From Kribbella flavida DSM 17836 (GTDB taxonomy: Bacteria > Actinomycetota > Actinomycetes > Propionibacteriales > Kribbellaceae): 64,000 nt of DNA. The notes beneath the pieces were generated by a model. It saw only the letters and a list, made by a program, of their open reading frames with translations. It searched no databases and had not been told where the DNA came from. The translations under genes were made by a program, and so were the position numbers. Below, in pieces: positions 1 to 6,515 of this stretch (positions within the stretch are counted from its first letter, which is position 1; every line of letters starts with the position of its first letter). Where the stretch lies: NCBI RefSeq assembly GCF_000024345.1, contig NC_013729.1:5766001-5830000 (forward strand). Direction: 5' to 3'.

Positions 1-2497
1 AGCGCAACGGGCAGTCCACGATCGTGGTCAACGCGCTGCCGGTCAACGGCACCGGCTGATCCGGTACGGCGATCGGCCGCTCGGACTTGGTCCGTTCCCG
101 CACGCCCCACCAGCGATCCGGGTCGGCGGTCGGGACCAGGGGGTAGCCGCGCTCGTCGGTCGCCTCCGCGAGCTGCGCGAGCTTGTCGGCAGCCACCCGC
201 TTCAGCGCGGCTGAGGACGCCGGGTCCGCCAGCACGCAGCGCAGGTCGGCGACCAGTCCCGGCAGGGACAACGGGCGCCGCGGCCGTCCGGCGACCAGTT
301 TCACCGGGATGTCCAGCTCGGCCAGCAGCCGCGACGGCTGGTCGCCGTCCGCCTCGGGCGCCTGCACGGCCGTGACGATGAGCCGCTCGCGCGCGCGGGT
401 GATCGCGACGTAGAACAACCGCCGCTCCTCGGCGAGCAGGGCGCCGGCGGACAACGGCTCGACCAGGCCGTCCGGACCGAGCCGGTCCGGCTCCAGCAGA
501 GAACCGCGTCGGCGCAGATCGGGCCACTGCCCCTCCTGCACGCTCGCCACCACGACGAGCCGCCACTGCAACCCCTTCGAGCGGTGCGCCGTCATGAGTT
601 GCACGCCGTTCTCCCGGTAGGTCGCGTCGTACCGGTTGTCGGCGGCGATCTCGAGGGACTCCAGCTCGCTCAGGAACGCCGAGACGCCCTTGAAGCCGAC
701 CTGCTCCTCGGCTCGGCCGGCCGCGTCGAACAGCGCGCACAACGAGTCCAGGTCGCGGTTGGCGGCGCGGGCCACCTCGCCGCCACTGTTCGCCTGGCCG
801 CGGAGCCGGCGCAGCCACGGGGACTCCGACCACAGCGACCACATCACCTCGTCCGGCGCGGCGCCGGCGGTTAGGATGTTTCTTGCCTTGAGCAACCTCT
901 CGCCGAGCGCGACGAACCGGGCCTCGGCGGGTGACGCCTGCTCGTCCAGCAGCAGCGGCTCCATCAGCGCCTCGCGCAGCAGCTCGTCCGACGAGCGGGG
1001 CAGCCGCTGACCGCCCGCGGCCTCCCGGTCCCGCTTGCGCAGGACGCGGGCCAGCCGGCGCAACTGCCCGGCATCCATCGCGCCCAGCGGCGACAGCGCC
1101 AGCGCCCGGACGACGTCCACGGTGAGCGTCGCCGGATCGGCGACGGCGCGCAGCGCGAGCAGCATCGGCCGGACCGCGGGCTCACGCGACAGCGGCAGCT
1201 CGTCACCCGCGACGTCGACCGGGATGCCCGCCGCCGCCAGCGCCCGGCGCAACGGCGGGATCGACCGGCTGCCGGACCGGACCAGCACCGCCATGTCGTG
1301 CCAGGCGACGCCGTCCTGCACGTGCGCCCGGCGCAGCAGGTCGGCGATGTGCTCCAGCTCGGCACCGCTGGTGGAGTAGAGATTCGCCTCGACCTTGCCG
1401 GGGCCGAAGACGCAGCCGCTGGCGTCGGGATTGCGGAACCGCTCGAAGGTCTCGCGGTCCAGCGTGCCCGGTACGCCGAGCCGGTTGACGACGTTGCGGG
1501 ACACGCGCAGCAGCGTCGTACCGAACCTGCGGGTCGTCGCGAGCGCGATCTGCGCGGCCGGCTCGCCCGTGACGGTCGGGAACTCCTCGGTGAACCGCAG
1601 CAGGCCGCGCACGTCCGCGCCGCGGAAGGTGTAGATCGACTGGTCCGGGTCGCCGACCACGACCAGGTCGCGGCCGTCACCGGCGATCGCCTGCAGCAGC
1701 TTGGTCTGGCCCGGGTCGGTGTCCTGGTACTCGTCGACGAAAACGACCTTGAACTCCTCGCGCAGCTTCGCCTGGACCTCGGGCTGCTGGGCCAGGATCA
1801 CCGCGCGGTGGATCAGCTCGGAGTAGTCCAGCACCTGCTCGTGGTCGAGGATCTGCAGGTACTCCTCGAAGAAGTCGCCGACCGCGACCCACTCCGGCCG
1901 GCTCGCGGACTGCCCGATCGCGGACAGGTCCTCCGGGTCGAGCCCGAGCTGCCGCGCCTTGCCGATCACCGCCTGCACCTCGTCGGTGAAGCCGCGCGTC
2001 TTCAGCGCCGGGTGCAGGCTGCGCGGCCAGTGCACGACGCCGACCTCCCGGCTGCCACCGAGCACCTCGCTCAACCGCAGCGACTGCTCCGGCCCGGACG
2101 GCAGCCGCAGCGGTACGTCGAAGGCGTCCGCGGGCGTGAACCGGCGCAGCAACGCGTAGCAGAACGAGTGGAACGTCATCGACGGCATCGACCGCGTCGT
2201 CCGCCCCAGCCGGGTGGTGATCCGGTCCCGCAGCTCGGTCGCCGCCTTGCGCCCGAACGTCAGCACCAGCACCTGGTCGGCGCTCAACCCGCGGTTGGCG
2301 ACCCGGTCCACGACCGCCTCGACCAGCGTCGTCGTCTTGCCCGTGCCCGGCCCGGCGAGAACGAGCAGTGGACCACCGGGGTGGTCCACGACAGCTTGCT
2401 GATCAGCATCCAGAACCGGCGCAGGGGCCGGCCCCTCGACACGGCCCGGCGGCTTCACGAGCCGGTAGCGGGATCCTGTTCTGCTGACCACCGTCAC
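1..2497 (-). CDS. adnA: AdnA-like UvrD-family helicase-nuclease subunit (3' end outside window)
   Basis: Superfamily I motor of the AdnAB type, which resects double-strand breaks in actinobacteria. Translation from the minus strand is open for 832 codons to the window edge. It shows Walker A GPGTGKT (residues 49-55), a motif II reading VDEYQDTDP, motif III GDPDQSIYTFRGA, a late TAHRSKGLQW motif and the motif VI-like YVAITRARERL. The last visible residues, TTIVDCPLR, match the start of the RecB-like PD-(D/E)XK nuclease domain, so that domain lies beyond base 1. The GTG start is the first start codon after an in-frame TGA. In mycobacteria adnA and adnB are adjacent, so adnB should follow outside the window. 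Order with ATL, a LipV-like hydrolase and moeZ matches the mycobacterial adnA neighbourhood. AdnB is the main alternative. Confidence 0.85.
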   Translation of the reverse strand, partial: MTVVSRTGSRYRLVKPPGRVEGPAPAPVLDADQQAVVDHPGGPLLVLAGPGTGKTTTLVEAVVDRVANRGLSADQVLVLTFGRKAATELRDRITTRLGRTTRSMPSMTFHSFCYALLRRFTPADAFDVPLRLPSGPEQSLRLSEVLGGSREVGVVHWPRSLHPALKTRGFTDEVQAVIGKARQLGLDPEDLSAIGQSASRPEWVAVGDFFEEYLQILDHEQVLDYSELIHRAVILAQQPEVQAKLREEFKVVFVDEYQDTDPGQTKLLQAIAGDGRDLVVVGDPDQSIYTFRGADVRGLLRFTEEFPTVTGEPAAQIALATTRRFGTTLLRVSRNVVNRLGVPGTLDRETFERFRNPDASGCVFGPGKVEANLYSTSGAELEHIADLLRRAHVQDGVAWHDMAVLVRSGSRSIPPLRRALAAAGIPVDVAGDELPLSREPAVRPMLLALRAVADPATLTVDVVRALALSPLGAMDAGQLRRLARVLRKRDREAAGGQRLPRSSDELLREALMEPLLLDEQASPAEARFVALGERLLKARNILTAGAAPDEVMWSLWSESPWLRRLRGQANSGGEVARAANRDLDSLCALFDAAGRAEEQVGFKGVSAFLSELESLEIAADNRYDATYRENGVQLMTAHRSKGLQWRLVVVASVQEGQWPDLRRRGSLLEPDRLGPDGLVEPLSAGALLAEERRLFYVAITRARERLIVTAVQAPEADGDQPSRLLAELDIPVKLVAGRPRRPLSLPGLVADLRCVLADPASSAALKRVAADKLAQLAEATDERGYPLVPTADPDRWWGVRERTKSERPIAVPDQPVPLTGSALTTIVDCPLR

Positions 2498-2539
2498 ATC
2501 CCATCAGACCCCACCGACAATCCGCGCCGCCCACCCCCA

Positions 2540-2646
2540 CCAGGGCGTGTTGATTAATTCCCTGCAGTCGCGAGCAGGTGCCCAGTGCGGCGAGGTGCCG
2601 TGCCGGGTGCCGCGCAGCACGCAGGGAATTGATCAACACGCCCTGG
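2540..2646. repeat. Long near-perfect inverted repeat (26-bp arms)
   Basis: The arms at 2540-2565 and 2621-2646 are reverse complements with a single mismatch and enclose 55 bp. Each arm contains an AT-rich core around TTGATYAATTCCC, unusual in this GC-rich chromosome. The element sits between the 3' end of the ATL gene and the start of the helicase gene, both on the minus strand. It could fold as a terminator-like structure or be a small non-autonomous palindromic element; no transposase is nearby. Confidence 0.85.
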
Positions 2647-2676
2647 GCCGAGACGGCCGGACTGCGGACGCCGGGA

Positions 2677-2973
2677 TCAGTCCTCGGGGTCCCAGCGGAC
2701 CGCGCGGAGGTCGACCTTGCCGTCGGTGACCCGCACCCCGTCGCCGCGCAGCAGCTGGAGCTGGTCGTCGACCACCTCGTCGGCGGGCACGCCGCTGGCG
2801 CGGATCACCCGCCACCACGGCACGCCGCCGCCGTACTCGCGCATGATCGCGCCGACCTGCCGGGGACCGCCCTGCCCGACGTACGCGGCGATGTCCCCGT
2901 ACGTCGCGACCCGGCCCGGCGGGATCGACTCGACGGCCCGCAGCACTGCTTCGACGTACTCCTCCCGATCCAC
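2677..2973 (-). CDS. Alkyltransferase-like protein (ATL, MGMT-like fold)
   Basis: Small DNA-binding protein related to the C-terminal domain of O6-methylguanine-DNA methyltransferase. It has the family N-terminal helix and the IPPGRVATYGDIA segment. The active-site PCHRV is replaced by PWWRV, so the acceptor cysteine is missing, which defines ATL proteins. These flag O6-alkylguanine lesions for nucleotide excision repair rather than removing the alkyl group. The GTG at 2973 is chosen because a TAGCGT hexamer lies exactly six bases upstream; an in-frame GTG two codons earlier is the alternative. It lies upstream of the helicase-nuclease gene on the same strand, separated by a large inverted repeat. 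Confidence 0.88.
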   Translation of the reverse strand: MDREEYVEAVLRAVESIPPGRVATYGDIAAYVGQGGPRQVGAIMREYGGGVPWWRVIRASGVPADEVVDDQLQLLRGDGVRVTDGKVDLRAVRWDPED

Positions 2974-2979
2974 CCGCAC

Positions 2980-2985
2980 ACGCTA
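2980..2985 (-). promoter_or_regulatory. -10 hexamer TAGCGT, leaderless ATL start
   Basis: On the minus strand TAGCGT is followed by six bases and then the GTG start, the spacing expected for a transcript that begins at its start codon. No convincing -35 box was seen. Confidence 0.5.
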
Positions 2986-3011
2986 GCGCCCGGGCCGGAC
3001 CATGCGCGCGC

Positions 3012-3851
3012 TCAGGCCAGCGGGGCGAGGGCCTTGGCGAGCGGGTCGAGGATCGAGGGCGGGGCGTTGTGGGGAAGGTTCATGACGACCAGGTCGACGC
3101 CCGCCTCCCCGTACGCCGCGGCGGCCGCGACCGCGTCGTCCAGGGGCTGGTCGGGCTCCATCCGGACGTTGACCGAGCAGGTGATCTCGCCGACGTCGCG
3201 GCCGAGCTCGTCGCAGTGCTCGACCAGGATCTGCTTGAGCGGCTTCCAGTCCTCCGGGCCCGGCACGATCACGTTCCACTGCTGGGCCCAGCGGGCGACC
3301 GCGCGCAGGGTGCGCTTCGGGCCCTTGCCGCCGATGGTGATCGGAGGGTGCGGCGTCTGCACCGGCTTCGGTTCGCAGTACGCGTCGGTGAGCTGCACGT
3401 ACCGGCCGTCGAAGTTCGCGACCTTCTGGGTGAGCAGCGCGATCATCGCCTCGACGCCCTCGTCGAACCGGTCGAAGCGCTGCTTCAGCGGCGGCAGCTC
3501 GATGCCGTACGCCGCGGTCTCGATCTCGTTCCAGCCGGCGCCGACGCCGAGCTCGAGCCGGCCGGAGGAGATGATGTCGGTGGTCGCGGCCATGTTCGCC
3601 AGCACCGCGGGATGCCGGTAGATCATGCCGGTCACCTGGCACCCGACCCGGATCCGGCTGGTCGCCTGAGCCAGCGCGGCGAGCGTCGTCCAGGCCTCCA
3701 GGTTCGGGCCGGCCAGGTCACCGGTGAGCGGGTAGAAGTGGTCCCAGTGCCACGCCGACTCGAAGATCTCGTAGTCGTCGGCGGCCACCCAGACGTCCCG
3801 CAGCTGCTGCCACGTGGTGTGCTCCGGCCTGGTCTTGATCGCGAACCGCAT
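3012..3851 (-). CDS. LLM-class F420-dependent oxidoreductase
   Basis: Luciferase-like TIM-barrel enzyme. The sequence carries the segments typical of F420-dependent family members: an N-terminal FAIKTRPEHTTWQQL strand, the SRIRVGCQVTGMIYRHPAVLANMAATTDIISSGRLELGVGAGW region (seen in pieces), and ITIGGKGPKRTLR. It probably uses coenzyme F420 (reduced 5-deazaflavin) on an unknown substrate. About 280 residues is within the family range. The second of two consecutive ATG codons is preferred because GGGAGG is too close to the first. It is transcribed alone, with DUF2277 upstream on the same strand. Confidence 0.85.
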   Translation of the reverse strand: MRFAIKTRPEHTTWQQLRDVWVAADDYEIFESAWHWDHFYPLTGDLAGPNLEAWTTLAALAQATSRIRVGCQVTGMIYRHPAVLANMAATTDIISSGRLELGVGAGWNEIETAAYGIELPPLKQRFDRFDEGVEAMIALLTQKVANFDGRYVQLTDAYCEPKPVQTPHPPITIGGKGPKRTLRAVARWAQQWNVIVPGPEDWKPLKQILVEHCDELGRDVGEITCSVNVRMEPDQPLDDAVAAAAAYGEAGVDLVVMNLPHNAPPSILDPLAKALAPLA

Positions 3852-3926
3852 CATGCCTCCCGGGTAAGGGGTTTCCCACTCGGCAACCTACCCCTTGGCC
3901 CGGGAGACCGGCGCGGCGTCGGTGGG

Positions 3927-4193
3927 TCAGTCGAGGCCGAGGCGGGCGCGGACTTCGGGGCGGCGCAGCGGCGGCACCGTCGGCGGGGGCACGCGGCGGG
4001 CCGGCATCTCCTCCAGCAGCGCCTCGGTGATGCGCGCGACCTCGGCGGCGGCGCGCTCGATGGGCTCCCGGGTGGTCGCGCTGAGCGAGCCGACGCCGGT
4101 CACCTTACGGACGTACTGCAGGGCGGCCGCGTAGATCTCCTCGGAGCTGGCGGCCGGTTCGAGACCCCGGAGGACAGTGATGTTTCGGCACAT
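3927..4193 (-). CDS. DUF2277 family small protein
   Basis: An 88-residue protein starting MCRNITVLRGLEP and continuing with an EEIYAAALQYVRKVTG helix, the signature of DUF2277, whose function is unknown. The internal ATG is chosen over an upstream start at 4259 because family members begin with MCRNI and because TACCGT sits six bases before this ATG. The C-terminus is proline-rich. It is divergent from the gene at 4273, with only about 80 bp between starts. Confidence 0.82.
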   Translation of the reverse strand: MCRNITVLRGLEPAASSEEIYAAALQYVRKVTGVGSLSATTREPIERAAAEVARITEALLEEMPARRVPPPTVPPLRRPEVRARLGLD

Positions 4194-4199
4194 GCTCCG

Positions 4200-4205
4200 A
4201 CGGTA
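4200..4205 (-). promoter_or_regulatory. -10 hexamer TACCGT, leaderless DUF2277 start
   Basis: TACCGT followed by six bases and ATG on the minus strand, the leaderless spacing. It helps choose the internal start of the DUF2277 gene. Confidence 0.5.
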
Positions 4206-4261
4206 CGCGGCCACGGGGACACTGGGCGGCTCGAAGCCGGGCACGAGCCGAGGCAGCACGT

Positions 4262-4267
4262 TAAAAT
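4262..4267 (+). promoter_or_regulatory. -10 hexamer TAAAAT before leaderless start
   Basis: TAAAAT ends five bases before the ATG at 4273, in a short AT-rich patch. No Shine-Dalgarno sequence precedes that ATG, which supports a leaderless mRNA. It may also form half of a divergent promoter region with the DUF2277 gene. Confidence 0.5.
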
Positions 4268-4272
4268 TCAGG

Positions 4273-5004
4273 ATGGAGTGGCTGCTGTTCGTGCTGGGCG
4301 GTGGGGGTGCGGCCGCGGTCGGGAGCTACCTGCGGGCCCGCAGGGTCGCCGGCCGGCGCCGGGACCAGGAGCTCCAGGACGTTCGCCGGCGCGCCGGCGA
4401 GGACGTGACCTTGTTCGGTGAGCAGCTGAGCCGCCTCGGCGAGGTGCTGCAGGGCCGCGACCTGGATGCGGCGACGCGGGCCGACTACCAGTCCGCGCTG
4501 GACGCGTACGAGCAGGCCAAACGCGCTGTCGCCGCGCTGCCGACCACCGAAGCCGCGAGAGGCGTCGTCGACACCCTGGTCGAGGGCCGGTACGCCGTCG
4601 CCTGCGTCCAGGCCCGAGCGACCGGACGGCCGCTTCCCGAGCGCAGGGTGCCGTGCTTCTTCAACCCTGAGCACGGTCCGTCGGCGGTCGACGTGGTGTG
4701 GACCCCGCCGACCGGCGGGACGCGCAAGGTCCCTGCCTGCGCCCAGGACGCGGCCCGCGTCGCGGCCGGCGCCGAACCCGCGGCGTACTACCTGCGCCGC
4801 GGCGAGCTCCAGGTCCCGTACTGGGAGGTCGGCGACCCCGACCAGCCGTACAAGTTCGGCATCTTCGACACCTCGGCCGCCCGCGCGGTCGTGATGAGCC
4901 TGAAGATGCAGAACCGCGGCATCGACGTCGGCCGCGGCCGCAAGGACCCCAGCATCCTGCCCCGCAGGTCCCGCTCCACCCGCCCCGCCGCCGACCAGAG
5001 CTGA
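4273..5004 (+). CDS. Conserved hypothetical protein with N-terminal membrane anchor
   Basis: A 243-residue protein I cannot assign to a named function. Residues 1-20 form a short hydrophobic, glycine-rich segment followed by basic residues, suggesting an N-in/C-out or signal-anchor topology. A coiled-coil-prone helical stretch follows (about residues 25-95, rich in Glu, Arg, Leu and Gln). The C-terminal half contains a VPCFFNPEHGPS motif and a PACAQDA motif, two cysteines that could bind metal or form a disulfide. The start was chosen by the TAAAAT hexamer and lack of coding character upstream. The convergent neighbour is moeZ. Confidence 0.7.
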   Translation: MEWLLFVLGGGGAAAVGSYLRARRVAGRRRDQELQDVRRRAGEDVTLFGEQLSRLGEVLQGRDLDAATRADYQSALDAYEQAKRAVAALPTTEAARGVVDTLVEGRYAVACVQARATGRPLPERRVPCFFNPEHGPSAVDVVWTPPTGGTRKVPACAQDAARVAAGAEPAAYYLRRGELQVPYWEVGDPDQPYKFGIFDTSAARAVVMSLKMQNRGIDVGRGRKDPSILPRRSRSTRPAADQS

Positions 5005-5081
5005 CCCACCGACCGCCGACGGCCTCGAGAACAGCGCGGCCCCCGGCGTACCGGAGTACGACGGGGGCCGGGCCGGGAGGG

Positions 5082-6272
5082 TCAGTAGGACGGCTGGGAC
5101 GGGTCGATCTGGTCGACCCAGGCGACCACACCGCCGCCGACGTGCACGGCGTCGGAGAAGCCGGCGCCCTTGGCGATCGCCAGCACCTCGGCCGAGCGCA
5201 CGCCGGACTTGCAGTGGAAGACGAGCTGCTTGTCCTGCGGCAGCTTCTCCAGCGCGACGCCGGTCTGGAAGTCCGCCTTCGAGATCAGCACCGAGCCGGG
5301 GATCCGGTTGATCTCGTACTCGTTCGGCTCCCGGACGTCGATCAGCGCGAAGTCCTTCTCGCCGTTGTCCTTGAGCTTGATCCACTCGCTCAGCTGCTTG
5401 ACCGAGATCGTCGAGCCGGCCGCCGCGTCGGCCGCCTCCTCGGTGATCGCGCCGCAGAAGCTCTCGTAGTCGATCAGCTCGGTGACGGTCGGGTTCTCGC
5501 CGCAGATCGCGCAGTTCGGGTCCTTGCGGACCTTCAGCGAGCGCCAGTTCAGGTCGAGCGCCTCGTAGATGTTCAGCCGGCCCAGCGACGGGTCACCGAT
5601 GCCGGTGAGCAGCTTGATCGCCTCGGTCACCTGGGCGGCGCCGACCGACGCGCACAGCACGCCCAGCACGCCACCCTCGGCGCAGGACGGGACCATGCCG
5701 GGCGGCGGCGGCTCGGGGTACAGGCAGCGGTAGCACGGTCCGTGCTCGGCCCAGAAGACGCTGATCTGGCCGTCGAAGCGGAAGATCGAGCCCCACACGT
5801 ACGGCTTGCCGAGCAGCACCGCGGCGTCGTTCACTAGGTACCGGGTGGCGAAGTTGTCGGTGCCGTCGACGATCAGGTCGTACTGCTCGAAGATCTCGAA
5901 GACGTTGTCGTTGTCCAGCCGGGTCTCGTGCAGGACGACGTTCGTGTTCGGGTTGGTCTCGAGGATCGACTCCTTGGCCGACTGCGCCTTGGACTTGCCG
6001 ACGTCGGACTGGCCGTGAATGATCTGGCGCTGCAGGTTGGACTCGTCGACGGTGTCGAACTCGACGATGCCGAGCGTGCCGACGCCGGCCGCGGCCAGGT
6101 AGAGCAGCGCCGGGCTGCCCAGGCCGCCGGCGCCGATCACCAGCACCCGGGCGTTCTTCAGCCGCTTCTGGCCGGCCATCCCGACCTCGGGAATGATCAG
6201 GTGCCGCGAGTACCGGCGGACCTCGTCGATGGTCAGCTCGTCGGCCGGTTCGACCAGCGGGGGCAGTGACAC
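5082..6272 (-). CDS. moeZ: MoeZ: adenylyltransferase/sulfurtransferase
   Basis: E1-like enzyme that adenylates the C-terminus of ubiquitin-like sulfur carriers (MoaD, ThiS, CysO type) and transfers sulfur for molybdopterin, thiamine or cysteine synthesis. The ThiF/MoeB domain (about residues 15-270) has the nucleotide loop GAGGLGSPALLYLAAAGVG, the ESNLQRQI segment and two CxxC zinc pairs (CYRC and CAIC). A C-terminal rhodanese domain (about 285-396) carries the loop CKSGVRS with the persulfide cysteine. The 396-residue length and two-domain fusion match actinobacterial MoeZ. The GTG start has AGGAG about eight bases upstream. Confidence 0.95.
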   Translation of the reverse strand: MSLPPLVEPADELTIDEVRRYSRHLIIPEVGMAGQKRLKNARVLVIGAGGLGSPALLYLAAAGVGTLGIVEFDTVDESNLQRQIIHGQSDVGKSKAQSAKESILETNPNTNVVLHETRLDNDNVFEIFEQYDLIVDGTDNFATRYLVNDAAVLLGKPYVWGSIFRFDGQISVFWAEHGPCYRCLYPEPPPPGMVPSCAEGGVLGVLCASVGAAQVTEAIKLLTGIGDPSLGRLNIYEALDLNWRSLKVRKDPNCAICGENPTVTELIDYESFCGAITEEAADAAAGSTISVKQLSEWIKLKDNGEKDFALIDVREPNEYEINRIPGSVLISKADFQTGVALEKLPQDKQLVFHCKSGVRSAEVLAIAKGAGFSDAVHVGGGVVAWVDQIDPSQPSY

Positions 6273-6408
6273 GGGGCGCTCCTCGTCAGCGGGAATTCGG
6301 GGGGTCTGCGGGGTTCAACCGTTCTTCCCTCCCCCATGTTCCCGTACCCGCTCAAGCCCCCGGCCCGGAGTCCACATCCCGGGACACCCGTCTCACCTGC
6401 GATGGCGC

Positions 6409-6504
6409 ACCTCCACCACTCACCCAGCCCGCCGCGGCTCCGACGCTCAGCGTGTTCGGGAGCGCGGGAAGCCTTTCCCACTGGGGTTGGCGAGTGGTGG
6501 AGGT
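6409..6504. repeat. Inverted repeat with ACCTCCACCACTC arms, copy 1
   Basis: Perfect 13-bp arms at 6409-6421 and 6492-6504 enclose 70 bp, in the gap between moeZ and the secreted hydrolase gene. The same arm occurs at 57296 in a second element upstream of another minus-strand gene. It could be a pair of regulator sites or a small palindromic repeat. Confidence 0.75.
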
Positions 6505-6515
6505 TCAGGCTCGCG

